The notes under the pieces were generated by a model, which searched no databases, was not told the DNA's origin, and saw only the letters and a program-made list of their open reading frames with translations. Positions 54,043 to 62,997 of a stretch of DNA of 64,000 bases are shown in pieces. The stretch is taken from the NCBI RefSeq assembly GCF_900236475.1, contig NZ_LT963352.1, positions 8,899,001 through 8,963,000 on the forward strand. Reading direction: 5' to 3'. Each line of letters opens with the position of its first letter. Within the stretch, counting starts at the first letter, position 1. Both the position numbers and the translations under genes were made by a program. The DNA is from Streptomyces chartreusis NRRL 3882. Lineage in GTDB: Bacteria > Actinomycetota > Actinomycetes > Streptomycetales > Streptomycetaceae.

Positions 54043-55038
54043 GTGAGCGAGCAGCAGTACGGGCCTGGTGAGCAGGTGGAGGCGGCGGCGCCCGATTCAC
54101 CGGTCGGACTGCCTAAGCAGTCGTGGGGCAAGGTGTTCAAGGGCACGCTGCGGGAGTTCAAGGACGATGAACTGGCCGACCGCGCTGCGGCACTGACGTA
54201 CTACGGCGTCCTGTCGCTGTTTCCGGCGTTGCTGGTGTTGGTCTCCCTGCTGGGCATCACCGGCAAGGCGGCCAGCGACACGGTGCTGGACAATCTCAGG
54301 CAGCTCACTCCCGGCTCGGCCCGGGACATCGTCACCAGGGCTGTTCAGCAGCTCCAGGGCAACGCTGATATCGGTTCGGTCATGGCCTTCGCCGGTATCG
54401 TGCTGGCGGTGTGGTCGGCCTCCGGTTATGTGGCGGCGTTCATCCGCACCTCCAACGCTGTCTATGACATGCCCGAAGGCCGTCCGGTGTGGAAGACTCT
54501 GCCCCTGCGTATCGCGCTGACGGTCGTGCTGATGGTGTTGGCAATGATCAGCGCGCTGGTCGTGGTCTTCACCGGTGGGCTGGCTCGCCAGGCCGGGCAG
54601 GCTTTCGGTCTCGGGGACACGGCGCTGACGGTGTGGTCGGTCGCCAAGTGGCCCGTCCTGGTCGTCCTGGTCACTCTCATGATCGCCATCCTGTACTGGG
54701 CGAGCCCGAACGCCGACGTAAAGGGCTTCCGGTGGATCACCCCGGGCAGTTTCCTGGCCCTGGTCATCTGGATGATCGCCTCCGCCGGGTTCGCGTTGTA
54801 TGTCGCGAACTTCGCGTCCTACAACAAGACCTACGGCACGATGGCCGGCGTCATCGTCTTCCTCATCTGGCTGTGGGTCACCAACCTTGCGATCCTTTTG
54901 GGCCTGGAGTTCGATGCCGAGACCGTACGCCAGCGGGCCGTCGCCGGCGGCTACCCCCCCGATGCCGAGCCGTACACACAGCCCCGCGACACCAGGAAGT
55001 GGGACGAGGAAGACCGGCGCCGCATGGACGGCGCCTGA
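54043..55038 (+). CDS. YihY/BrkB-family membrane protein
   Basis: A 331-residue integral membrane protein with six helices. It contains the family motif DRAAALTYYGVLSLFPALLV near residue 45, the late loop FASYNKTYGTMAGVIVFLIW and a final helix with TNLAILLGLEFDAE. The hydrophilic N-terminus (PKQSWGKVFKGTLREFKDDE) faces the cytoplasm. The GTG at 54043 follows TGGAGG. YihY/BrkB proteins are widespread transporters of unclear substrate. Placement among envelope-stress genes supports a membrane-homeostasis role. Confidence 0.9.
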   Translation: MSEQQYGPGEQVEAAAPDSPVGLPKQSWGKVFKGTLREFKDDELADRAAALTYYGVLSLFPALLVLVSLLGITGKAASDTVLDNLRQLTPGSARDIVTRAVQQLQGNADIGSVMAFAGIVLAVWSASGYVAAFIRTSNAVYDMPEGRPVWKTLPLRIALTVVLMVLAMISALVVVFTGGLARQAGQAFGLGDTALTVWSVAKWPVLVVLVTLMIAILYWASPNADVKGFRWITPGSFLALVIWMIASAGFALYVANFASYNKTYGTMAGVIVFLIWLWVTNLAILLGLEFDAETVRQRAVAGGYPPDAEPYTQPRDTRKWDEEDRRRMDGA

Positions 55039-55260
55039 CCGAACGGCATGCCACGGCCCTCGAAAGCGGGCCATGACGGCATGCGCGAACACCGGGCCCG
55101 ATGGCCCGAGGAAACGGTGCATCCGCTGCCCGCTGAGCGTCCTCACGCCCCCGTACTCGAGTCCCGCGGCGTGGCGCGGTACCGTCCGGCGGCGTCACCG
55201 CGGTTTTGCAGGCGCGCACGTTGTGCAGCCCGACCAACCCCCAACGTAGCCGCAGCGCTG

Positions 55261-55407
55261 TCAGAGCGAGCGCGCCTCAATGCCGTCGGTTGCCGGTTTC
55301 ACCTCATCTGCCGCTGGCGGGCGGGGGAAAAGGTGTTCTTCCAACGCGTCCATGGCAAAAAGCAACGCCATCATGAGGACGGGTACAAGCAGAGCGAGCA
55401 GGATCAC
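55261..55407 (-). CDS. 48-residue single-helix membrane protein
   Basis: A short protein with one transmembrane helix (ILLALLVPVLMMALLFAMDA) followed by a charged tail (LEEHLFPRPPAADEVKP). The GTG at 55407 is preceded by GGGAGG at good spacing, while the longer open frame to 55473 lacks such a site. Small membrane proteins of this form (helix then DALEE) recur in Streptomyces beside stress genes. Function unknown. Confidence 0.6.
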   Translation of the reverse strand: MILLALLVPVLMMALLFAMDALEEHLFPRPPAADEVKPATDGIEARSL

Positions 55408-55822
55408 AGGACCTCCCGGGGAGGTCGGCCTGTGGAGCCAACGGTGCTTCAAGGCTGGTCCCGAACGCCGCAATGCGCATGTCGTGCGCGGTAGCCCAGC
55501 TTGTGTTAGCGCGTTGGCGGCGCGAGAGACCCTGGTCTGTCCTGCCTGTTTTCTCGCCGCCTGAGCCGAGACGGCGGCTGACTGGTCAGCGGGTCCCAGC
55601 GGCTGCCGCCAGGCCAGCCAGAACAGGGTCGCGCGGTGGTGCCCGAAGGTTTTGCCAGCAACTACCGACAGCTACTGCCCTCTGCTCATCAACTGCATGT
55701 TGCGACAGCTGCTTCCCAGGCCCGTTCGCCGGGCCGAAGGTGCGCACTGTGTCGGCAAGGGTGACAGTGGACGCGGTGCGATGTGTTGCCGGACTTACTG
55801 CCCACCGAAGGGAAGCCGAGAG
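55408..55822. other. intergenic region, no supported gene
   Basis: About 415 bases between divergent genes, which must include both promoters. I see no homology, no strong hairpin and only weak AT-richer boxes. A GAAGGGAAG box just before 55823 is the ribosome site of the next gene. Confidence 0.4.
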
Positions 55823-56449
55823 ATGCCGGAACGCAATACCGTCCTGCGCAGCCTGCACGACCTGGGGCTGGCCGCATGGTTCGGTGGTTCTCTGATGGGT
55901 GCAGTCGGCCTCAACGGCGCGGCGCGTGCCGAAGGAGGAGCGCAGCCGACGCGCGAGAGAATCGCCAGCTCCGGTTGGGCGAAGTGGGCCCCGGTGAGCG
56001 CGGCGGCCGTAGGCGCCCATCTGGTCGGCAGCAGTGGCCTGCTCGCGGCGAACGCGGCGCGTGTTGCCGGCCAGCAGGGGGTGGCCGCCTCCACCGCGGC
56101 GAAAACCGCTCTGACCGCAGTCGCGCTTGCGGCCACCGCGTACACCCGGATGCTGGGCAAGAAGATCGAGCTGGCGTCCTCCAGTGACCCGCAAGACACA
56201 GAAAAGGCGGCGGAGCACCCCGTCGACACGGACAAGGCACAGCGGCAACTCGCCTTTCTGCAATGGGCAGTCCCGGCGCTGACAGGCGGCCTACTCGTCC
56301 TCAATGCGCTGCACGGAGAGCAGCAGCGTCCCGAGGAGCAGGCCCGGGGAATCTGGCAGCGAGCCATGAGCCGGACACCCCACATGGCCCACATGCCCTC
56401 CATGCACGTGCCGTCCGTGCCCGACTGGCGCTGGATGCAGCAGCACTGA
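55823..56449 (+). CDS. conserved actinobacterial hypothetical with membrane helices
   Basis: A 208-residue protein. It begins with a hydrophobic segment (LGLAAWFGGSLMGAVGLNGA), has further membrane-like helices (SAAAVGAHLVGSSGLLAANA; ALTAVALAATAYTRMLG; LQWAVPALTGGLLVLNAL) and ends with a Met/His-rich tail (MSRTPHMAHMPSMHV) that could bind metal. The ATG at 55823 follows GGGAAG. It converges with the DUF3618 gene three bases away. I recall similar Streptomyces proteins of unknown function. Confidence 0.75.
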   Translation: MPERNTVLRSLHDLGLAAWFGGSLMGAVGLNGAARAEGGAQPTRERIASSGWAKWAPVSAAAVGAHLVGSSGLLAANAARVAGQQGVAASTAAKTALTAVALAATAYTRMLGKKIELASSSDPQDTEKAAEHPVDTDKAQRQLAFLQWAVPALTGGLLVLNALHGEQQRPEEQARGIWQRAMSRTPHMAHMPSMHVPSVPDWRWMQQH

Positions 56450-56451
56450 CA

Positions 56452-57165
56452 TCAGAGCGTGTCGCGGCCCTGCCCACGGCTCTTCTCGGCGACCTGCCGC
56501 CCCGACTCGCCGGCCTGCTCAGCCACTCGCCCCGCTTGGCCGCGGGCCTCCTCGCCCGTGGTCCTCGCGGCCTCCGTAGCGCTGTCCTTCACCTCCTGCA
56601 CCGCCTGCTGAGCGGCCCCAGTGGCGTCTTCCTTGAGCTGCTGTGCGGACTCCACGGTCGCCTGCCTGACCGGCTCGAGCGCTGGGCCGGCCTGCTCGGT
56701 GATGCGGGAGGCCGCCTGCTCCTCGGCCTGCGAGGCTGGAATGAGAGATGCGGTCAGCAGCCCGGCGCCGAAGGCGATCAGCCCTGCGGCCAGCGGGTTG
56801 CCCTGGGTCTGCCGCGCCGCCTGCTCCGGTGCCTGGCGCACCGCTTCGCCGGCCTCCCCGGCTACCTCACGGGCGGTGTCGGTCGCCTGCCCGGCCACCT
56901 CGCGTGCCTTGCCCGTCGCCTGACCGGCGCCCTCCCGTACCGACTGCGCCGCCTGCTGCGTGCGGTCCCTGGTTTGCCCTGCCGTCTCCGCGGCGCTTCC
57001 CATGACCCGGGTGCGAAGCCCCGACACCGCGCCGCGGACCCGGTTTGTGCGGCGGCGTACCACACGGCGGGGACTGGCACGGTCGGCCAGCCGGTCCACG
57101 TCCTCGGACAGCCTCTCCCGGGTCGCCTCAATGCCGGCCCTTACCTGGTCGGGTGACGTGCCCAT
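56452..57165 (-). CDS. DUF3618-containing membrane-associated protein
   Basis: A 237-residue protein. The N-terminal DUF3618 signature is SPDQVRAGIEATRERLSEDV followed by DRLADRASPRRVVRR. A long Ala/Gln/Glu-rich amphipathic coil comes next, then one hydrophobic helix (GNPLAAGLIAFGAGLLTASL) and another coil. The start at 57165 follows AAGGAGGA on the minus strand. It overlaps the end of the holin-like gene by 25 bases. DUF3618 proteins commonly lie just after an Actinobacteria-holin gene and before other stress coils, as here. Confidence 0.88.
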   Translation of the reverse strand: MGTSPDQVRAGIEATRERLSEDVDRLADRASPRRVVRRRTNRVRGAVSGLRTRVMGSAAETAGQTRDRTQQAAQSVREGAGQATGKAREVAGQATDTAREVAGEAGEAVRQAPEQAARQTQGNPLAAGLIAFGAGLLTASLIPASQAEEQAASRITEQAGPALEPVRQATVESAQQLKEDATGAAQQAVQEVKDSATEAARTTGEEARGQAGRVAEQAGESGRQVAEKSRGQGRDTL

Positions 57166-57557
57166 CGCGCATCCTCCTTCAACGTCTCCATGGTCTGCTC
57201 CGGCTTGGGCGCGACCTCCCGCATCCGCGAGCGGCCCATCACGTACAGCACAGCGCTGATCACCGCCCACACTCCAGCGATGATCAGCGCGGCCCAGCCG
57301 GTGTCCATCACGTTGGCCAGACCGAACATGGCCGCCAGCGACAGGAACAGAACCACCATGTAGCCGGCGAACCCGGCCCCGCCGTACATCCCGGCTGCCT
57401 TGCCGGCCTTGGAGGCCTCCTCGCGAATCTCGGCCTTGGCCAGCTCCGCCTCCTGCCGGAACAACTCCTGCACATCCGAGGTCACCGTCGACAGCAGCTC
57501 ACCGACCGACGGGTCCGGCCCCCGAGGCCCCGGCGACTGCGGCGAAACCGATGCCAT
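57141..57557 (-). CDS. phage-holin-like (DUF1469) membrane protein
   Basis: A 138-residue protein of the actinobacterial holin superfamily III. After a Pro-rich head, the conserved helix SVGELLSTVTSDVQELFRQE is followed by ELAKAEIREEASKAGKAAGM. Two transmembrane helices follow (GFAGYMVVLFLSLAAMFGLA and AALIIAGVWAVISAVLYVM). It starts one base after the upstream gene stop and overlaps the next gene, so the three genes form a tight operon. Despite the name, these chromosomal proteins are thought to serve the envelope rather than phage lysis. Confidence 0.9.
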   Translation of the reverse strand: MASVSPQSPGPRGPDPSVGELLSTVTSDVQELFRQEAELAKAEIREEASKAGKAAGMYGGAGFAGYMVVLFLSLAAMFGLANVMDTGWAALIIAGVWAVISAVLYVMGRSRMREVAPKPEQTMETLKEDARWARHPTR

Positions 57558-57558
57558 C

Positions 57559-58146
57559 TCACACCCCCGGATAACTCGGGACATCAGGCCGCACGGCCTC
57601 CTCCGGCACGCCGACCATGCCTTCCTCACCATCCGGTACCGGCTGCTGCTGCGACGGCTGGCCCGTCGTACCCGCCTTGGCCAGCCGACCGACGACGACT
57701 CCGGCCAACGTGGCCGCACTCAGGAACACACCCGGCCGACGGCGCGCGAACCCCTGCAGATCCTCCATCAGACCCCCCACACCGTTGTTCTCCAGGTAGT
57801 CCGCCGCGCGGTGACCTTTGAGGGCGGCCTTGGTCACCAAAGAGCGGGCCGGGGAGTCGCCGGACGCCTTCTGCGCCATACCGCCCAGGTCGTCAGCCCA
57901 CTGCCGCAGCGTCCCAGCGGCTCGCCGCGCCTGCTCCTCGGTCTCCTCCGTTACCCGGCCCCGCAGGTCACGTACCACCGTGCCGGCCTGCTCCCGGGCC
58001 TCCTCTGCCACCGTGCGGGCCTGCTCCACAGCAGTAGCGGTCACCTCACCAGCCGCCTGCTGGGCCTGATCGGCCGTGGCCGAGGCCTGTTCCTTCGCTG
58101 TCTGTCCGGTCTGCCGGACACGACCGCTCTGCACTGCGTCACTCAT
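57559..58146 (-). CDS. apolipoprotein-like coiled-coil protein heading the holin operon
   Basis: A 195-residue protein. The first 110 residues form an Ala/Glu/Gln/Thr amphipathic coil (TADQAQQAAGEVTATAVEQA; VRDLRGRVTEETEEQARRAA). A conserved segment SLVTKAALKGHRAADYLEN is followed by a hydrophobic helix (GVFLSAATLAGVVVGRLAKA) and a Pro/Gln tail. The ATG at 58146 follows GGGAG. It is the first gene of the operon with the holin-like and DUF3618 genes, and all three share Ala-rich coils plus one or two helices, so they may form a membrane-lining assembly. Confidence 0.82.
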   Translation of the reverse strand: MSDAVQSGRVRQTGQTAKEQASATADQAQQAAGEVTATAVEQARTVAEEAREQAGTVVRDLRGRVTEETEEQARRAAGTLRQWADDLGGMAQKASGDSPARSLVTKAALKGHRAADYLENNGVGGLMEDLQGFARRRPGVFLSAATLAGVVVGRLAKAGTTGQPSQQQPVPDGEEGMVGVPEEAVRPDVPSYPGV

Positions 58147-58567
58147 GGGCCACTCCCTTGCTCCTCGCTGTGGAATGCCGCCCCGGCTCGGCGCGAGCAC
58201 GATGAGGACGCCTGAAAGCCGCCGGACCTGGCGGGCAGCAGGAACCCCTGCTTCTAGGGTCACTCGAACGGATGCACCCCGCATCTTCAGATCACGCTCA
58301 CATCCTGCGCTGTCGTCCGCGTGCATCTGAAGATCACAAACGCACGTATGTACGCGCTGCAGGCGGTCATGGCAGGAAGCGGGGGACACCAGTCCGAGCG
58401 CCACCAGCCTCTCGCCACTCGGGCGTCGTCGTGCGGTGTGCCCAACGAACGACCCTTGCACAGTCCGCTTCAAGCTACGTGGATGGTGAGTTGGGCGAGG
58501 AAGAAAGCGACGAGCAGGATGCCAGCTCCCAAGGGGGGGAGACGAATGCCGAGTGACTGCCTGACTG
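58147..58567. promoter_or_regulatory. operon upstream region with ATCTTCAGAT inverted pair
   Basis: Upstream of the holin operon two oppositely oriented copies of a 10-base element, ATCTTCAGAT (58283-58292) and ATCTGAAGAT (58325-58334), are separated by 32 bases. They could be regulator sites. Near the IS5 edge, the minus strand encodes a short hydrophobic tract (GILLVAFFLAQLTIHVA, stop near 58478) that may be the end of a gene removed by the insertion. Confidence 0.45.
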
Positions 58568-59465
58568 TAAGAGCTCCTAACGGAATGCGGGATGACCGTG
58601 TCCTTCAACGGAGTGGGTCGGTTGCTTGAGTGTGAGGAAGCGCGATCCCCAACCATGGCTGGTCGACGATGAGTTGTGGGCTCGAATCGAGCCTCTGCTG
58701 CCTGTCCGGCAGCGGCGGCATCGGCACCCCGGGCCGAAGGGCGTTGGATGACCGCAAGGTGATGTGCGGGATCTTGTTCGTCCTGTACACCGGCATCAGA
58801 TGGGAGTGGCTGCCTGCCGAGCTGGGCTTCGGCTCGGGGATGACCTGCTGGCGACGCCTGCGGGACTGGAACAACGCCGGGGTGTGGCAGCGGCTGCACG
58901 AGGTGCTGTTGGCCGAGCTGCGGGCGGCGGACCGCCTGGACATGTCCCGGGCGGTGATCGACAGTTCGCACATCCGGGCGCTCAAGGGCGGCCCAAAACC
59001 GGCCGGAGCCCGGTCGACCGAGGCCGACCGGGCTCCAAGCACCACGTGATCTGTGACGCCACCGGCGTCCCACTCGCCGTCACCCTGACCGGCGGCAACC
59101 GCAACGACATCACCCAGCTCCTGCCACTGCTGGCGGCGATCCCGCCGATCCGAGGCAAACGCGGCCGGCCCCGGCAGCGGCCGAGAGAGGTCTACGCCGA
59201 CCGGGGCTATGACCACGACTGCTATCGCCGCCAGGTCTGGGCGAAGGGCATCAAGCCCGTCATTGCCCGCCGCGGCACCGAGCACGGCTCCGGCCTCGGC
59301 ACGAAACGGTGGGTGGTCGAGCAGACGATTGCGCTGCTGCACTGGTTCGGCCGCCTGCGGATCCGCTGGGAGATCCGCGACGACATCCACGAGGCATTCC
59401 TCAAGCTCGCATGCTCACTGATCTGCTGGCGCCGCCTACGAACCGCATTCCGTTAGGAGCTCTTA
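58568..59465 (+). mobile_element. IS5-family insertion sequence inside an IS21 remnant
   Basis: Perfect 23-base terminal repeats occupy 58568-58590 and 59443-59465; the outer part reads TAAGAGCTCCTAACGG. To the right the istA gene of an IS21 element resumes immediately. No istA sequence lies to the left, so a deletion accompanied or followed the insertion. Orientation is the same as for the copy at 47 kb. Confidence 0.88.
58632..59456 (+). pseudogene. IS5-family transposase with extra indel
   Basis: From the GTG at 58632 one frame gives DDELWARIEPLLPVRQRRHR and reaches HPGPK. One additional G at about 58739-58741 then moves the reading into LDDRKVMCGILFVLYTGIRW, which continues to DSSHIRALKGGPKP. 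A -1 shift on the heptamer CCCAAAA (58992-58998) leads to the third part, VTLTGGNRNDITQLLPLLAA up to the Glu segment KRWVVEQTIALLHWFG and a stop at 59456. The second shift is expected for this group. The first is a probable inactivating indel or a sequencing error. Confidence 0.8.
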
Positions 59466-60287
59466 GCCGAGCTGAACCTGCGCGTCGACCAGTGGGACGA
59501 ACAAGACGATGCCCGCCGCATCCGGATGCGGCCCCGCACCATCGGTGAGTACTTCGCCGTTGAACAGCCCCTGTTGAAGCCGCTGCCGGACGAGCCGTTC
59601 GACACCAGCGGCACTTTCGCGCTGCGGGTGGACCGGCACAGCCGGATCTCGGTCCGCACCAACTGCTACTCGGTGCCGGTGCGCTACATCGGCCGCCGGG
59701 TGCGGGCAGTGCTGCACGCCAACGAACTGGTCGTCTACGACGGCAGCACGGAGATCGCCCGGCACGAACGGCTGATCGCCAAAGGCGGGGAACGGCTGGT
59801 CTTGGACCACTACCTGGAAGCCCTGGTGCGCAAGCCCGGCGCACTGCCCGGGGCGACCGCGCTCGAACAAGCCAAAGCTGCGGGGAAGTTCACCCCGGTC
59901 CACGACGCGTGGTGGGCCGCGGCCTGCAAGGTCCGGGGCGACCGCGACGGCACCCGGGCCCTGATAGACGTGCTCCTGCTGGGCCGGCGCATCCCGCGCG
60001 AGCACCTGGTGGCCGGGCTCGCCGCCACCCTGCGGGTGGGCGCGCTGACCGCGGACGCTGTCGCGCTAGAGGCCCGCAAGGCCCAGTAAGCCGACGACGC
60101 CGACACCACCCTGCCCGAGCCGGAGCCGCGGCGGCGGGAGCCGACCGTCACCTTCCTGACCGCGCGGCGGCTGGCCCATTTCCCGCCCGACACCCGGCCG
60201 CTGCCCTCACCGGCCCCCTACGACCAGCTCCTTGGCCGCCGCACCCGCGGCAACACCGCTGCCAGCAAGGGAGAACAGATGCCATGA
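59466..60287 (+). pseudogene. istA: istA (IS21 transposase), 5'-deleted with nonsense codon
   Basis: The frame resumes at the IS5 edge with AELNLRVDQWDEQDDARRIR and continues through the beta-barrel region FALRVDRHSRISVRTNCYSV. It runs to RKAQ and a TAA at 60087-60089. The same frame continues without further stops (EPRRREPTVTFLTARRL) to a TGA at 60285 that overlaps the istB start by four bases. That continuation shows the TAA is a later nonsense change. The catalytic DDE half is gone. Confidence 0.85.
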
Positions 60288-61078
60288 ACGCCACCAGCCG
60301 CCGCCGGATGAGTGAGCAGGCGGCCGAAACCGCCGTGGTCGGCGCCTGCAGGATGCTCCGGCTGCCCACCATCCGCGGGAAATTCCCGGACCTGGCCGAG
60401 CAGGCCGCCCGCGAGCAGATGTCCTACCTCGCCTTCCTCGCCGAACTGCTGCTGGCCGAATGCGACGACCGAGCCCGCCGCCGCTCCGAGCGCCGGATCA
60501 AGGCCGCGGCCTTCCCCAGGCAGAAGTCGCTGGGGGAGTTCGACTTCGACGCTAATCCCAACATCCACGCCGCCGTCGTCCACACGCTTGCGACCTGCGA
60601 GTGGGTGAAGAAGGGGCAGCCGCTCTGCCTGATCGGCGACTCCGGCACTGGCAAGTCTCATTTGCTGATCGCGCTGGGCACCGAGGCCGCGATGGCCGGG
60701 TTCCGGGTGAAGTACACCCTGGCGACGAAGCTCGTCAACGAGCTGGTCGAGGCCGCGGACGAGAAGCAGCTGACCAAGACGATCGCTCGCTACGGCCGTG
60801 TCGATCTTTTGTGCATTGACGAACTCGGCTACATGGAGCTCGACAAGCACGGCGCTGAATTGCTCTTCCAGGTTCTGACTGAGCGTGAGGAAAAGAACAG
60901 TGTCGCCATCGCCTCCAATGAGGCTTTTGGCGGATGGACCAAGACGTTTACCGATCCCCGGCTCTGCACGGCCATCGTCGACCGGCTGACCTTCAATGGC
61001 ACGATCATCGAGACCGGCACCGACTCCTACCGCCTGGCCCAGTCTCGGGCCAAGGCCGAACAGGCTGCCATGACCTGA
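60284..61078 (+). CDS. istB: IS21-family helper ATPase IstB
   Basis: A 264-residue AAA+ protein. Walker A is LIGDSGTGKSHLLIALG near residue 120, Walker B is VDLLCIDELGYME, and sensor-like residues lie in NSVAIASNEAFGGWTKTF. The N-terminal helical domain (CRMLRLPTIRGKFPDLAEQA) is complete. IstB selects target DNA and stimulates IstA. Since istA is broken, it can act only if a related transposase is supplied elsewhere. Confidence 0.93.
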   Translation: MNATSRRRMSEQAAETAVVGACRMLRLPTIRGKFPDLAEQAAREQMSYLAFLAELLLAECDDRARRRSERRIKAAAFPRQKSLGEFDFDANPNIHAAVVHTLATCEWVKKGQPLCLIGDSGTGKSHLLIALGTEAAMAGFRVKYTLATKLVNELVEAADEKQLTKTIARYGRVDLLCIDELGYMELDKHGAELLFQVLTEREEKNSVAIASNEAFGGWTKTFTDPRLCTAIVDRLTFNGTIIETGTDSYRLAQSRAKAEQAAMT

Positions 61079-61133
61079 GCAAGATGGGGACCGGAACGGC
61101 GGGCGTTGCCCAGTGCCCGGTCCCTGCCCTGCT

Positions 61134-61964
61134 TCAAACGAGCACGTGCTGCGGAACTGCCAGATCGTCATGGGCGAACAGACGTGTCAAGGCGGGTGAA
61201 TTGTCCTTGGCGCAGGTGTCGGCGACCACATCGATCAGCTGGTCGTAATCGGGACCGGTCTTGCCCTCATAGGCCGCGGTCATGCGGCCCCACTCGTCCC
61301 AGTTGAGTGTCTCCTGCTTGCAGAGCGCGGCGAGGTCGCGGACGGCGTTGCCGCTGATCTCATGCGGTCCCCAGGCGTGATCGGTGCCGGCCACCCCGAA
61401 CAGGGCCGGGTCGATCAACCCGTTGCGATAGTGGAGCCACGCTTCACCCCCGGTGAGGAATTCGCCCGGGGCGAGGTCGTCGGGGCGGTCGACGTAGTTC
61501 TTGCCGAGGTGCTCGGTGTCGACCCGCACCCAGCGGTTGTGGTCTTCATCCCAGTACTCGGTGATCCAGTGATCGACGCCGCGGTCCTTGAGGAAGTAGG
61601 TGCCGAAACCACACCGAGCTCGGGAGGCGATACCCCGCGCCCGCAAGATCGCACAGGCGATGGTCGCGAAGTGACGGCAGGTGCCGATCACCCGCGTCTC
61701 GGGCGTTCGGGGCTGATGAAGCGGCGCAGGGTCCAAGGCGGTCAACGCGGTGATCAGCTTGTCGACCGGCCTGATGTTCTTCTCGGCGATCCGGTCCTCG
61801 GGCACCCCTAGCGCCGCGGCGTCTGCGGGCTGGATGACCAGGCCCTGCACGGCGGCACAGACGCCCACGGGGTCCTCCGGCAGTCCCTCAATGAGCCGGA
61901 GCTGGGCCGAGTCCAGGCTCGTTAAGAGCCCAGGTCGAGAGTAGTTGAGCACGTCATCGGTCAT
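61134..61964 (-). CDS. transglutaminase-like domain protein
   Basis: A 276-residue protein with a papain-like transglutaminase core. The Cys lies in RVIGTCRHFATIACAILRA, the His in GVDHWITEYWDEDHNRW, and the Asp in VRVDTEHLGK, in the correct order and spacing. There is no signal peptide. The N-terminal 60 residues are helical (SLDSAQLRLIEGLPEDPVGV). Members are proteases, amidases or structural proteins; the activity here is unknown. The start at 61964 follows a weak ribosome site, and the gene stands alone. Confidence 0.85.
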   Translation of the reverse strand: MTDDVLNYSRPGLLTSLDSAQLRLIEGLPEDPVGVCAAVQGLVIQPADAAALGVPEDRIAEKNIRPVDKLITALTALDPAPLHQPRTPETRVIGTCRHFATIACAILRARGIASRARCGFGTYFLKDRGVDHWITEYWDEDHNRWVRVDTEHLGKNYVDRPDDLAPGEFLTGGEAWLHYRNGLIDPALFGVAGTDHAWGPHEISGNAVRDLAALCKQETLNWDEWGRMTAAYEGKTGPDYDQLIDVVADTCAKDNSPALTRLFAHDDLAVPQHVLV

Positions 61965-62097
61965 AACCGGGCATCGTAAGGGCCAGGGCTGACACCGAGA
62001 CCGGGCTCAGCCCCTGCCGGGCTCTCGTGTTGCTAGAACTCACCGATATTTCTGCGGCCGAGCCGCCTCAAGCGTTCCCCGAACTCACCGTCAGGCG

Positions 62098-62277
62098 TTG
62101 CTGCTTCCCACCGACACAATCAAGACGCCGGAGTACTTCCGCAGCATCCTCGGCAAGATCGCCAAGCCGGTGATCGACGCTGGCATCGAGGAGGAGATCA
62201 CCTCCCGCGCCTTCGGCAGCGTCGAGGAGTTCCAGGCCGCCCTGCCCGAAGACGTCACGGTCAGCACCCTCCAGTAG
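62098..62277 (+). CDS. 60-residue fragment or small protein, unknown
   Basis: A frame from a TTG at 62098 gives TPEYFRSILGKIAKPVIDAG then IEEEITSRAFGSVEEFQAAL and ends VSTLQ. Charge pattern and codon use look coding, but it has no ribosome site and may be the end of a longer lost gene. Function unknown. Confidence 0.4.
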   Translation: MLLPTDTIKTPEYFRSILGKIAKPVIDAGIEEEITSRAFGSVEEFQAALPEDVTVSTLQ

Positions 62278-62350
62278 GTCCTCTGCATCCGGGGGCGGGT
62301 GCACCCAAGAGGTGCACCCGCCCCCGCACACATCCAGGAAGGATCAAGCC

Positions 62351-62895
62351 GTGCCGTCACTCCCCAAGCCGCATGTGATCATGACTAAGACCCGGGCCGC
62401 AGGGCACGGCTCCGGCCTTCCGGGAGCGCGGCACATCCGGTCCTCGCGCAACGACCGGCCTTACCACTACATGGTGCACAGCAAGCACTTCGCATACGAG
62501 GAATACGCCCTTCACCTCGGCCAGGTGAGCCCGGTCAGGAGTACGTCGCCTGCGACCGCTCCGGCTACCGGTACCGCGTCGAGGCCTCCCAGCCTGGAGA
62601 CACCTACGTGCAGGTCACGGTTCTCACCGACGGCATCCGCTGCAAGGTGAAGCCGACCAGCCTGCACACCGACCTTGCGCGCCGCACTGGCTACCTCCTG
62701 GCGTCCCTGGGCGACGCCGAATGGGAGGCCGACCCGCGTACGTCCTGTACCGCGCGCAACGGGCACGCATCGCCGACCGAGCGTCCGAGAAGTGGGGACA
62801 CTGACCTGCGCACACCCGACGACGTCCGCACCCGCGCCGCCGAACTGGAGAGTCGGGTTCCCCCGGTCACTCCGAGCCGCGTCACGGTGGCGTGA
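62351..62895 (+). pseudogene. hypothetical gene with central frameshift
   Basis: A GTG at 62351 after AGGAAGG begins PSLPKPHVIMTKTRAAGHGS and continues to a Tyr/His-rich part (RPYHYMVHSKHFAYEEYALH). Near 62520 the logical continuation moves to the neighbouring frame: EPGQEYVACDRSGYRYRVEA, then VLTDGIRCKVKPTSLHTDLA and a polar tail to 62895. Both halves look coding, and together they would give about 180 residues. I do not recognise the family. Confidence 0.55.
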
Positions 62896-62997
62896 GCGGG
62901 GGCCAGGGAGCTGACCGCGTCCAGTTCAGCGTCCACCTCCCGCTCCAACTCTTCCCGGGGCGCGAGAATTCACGGCAGGGGTTATGGCGCTCCTGGT

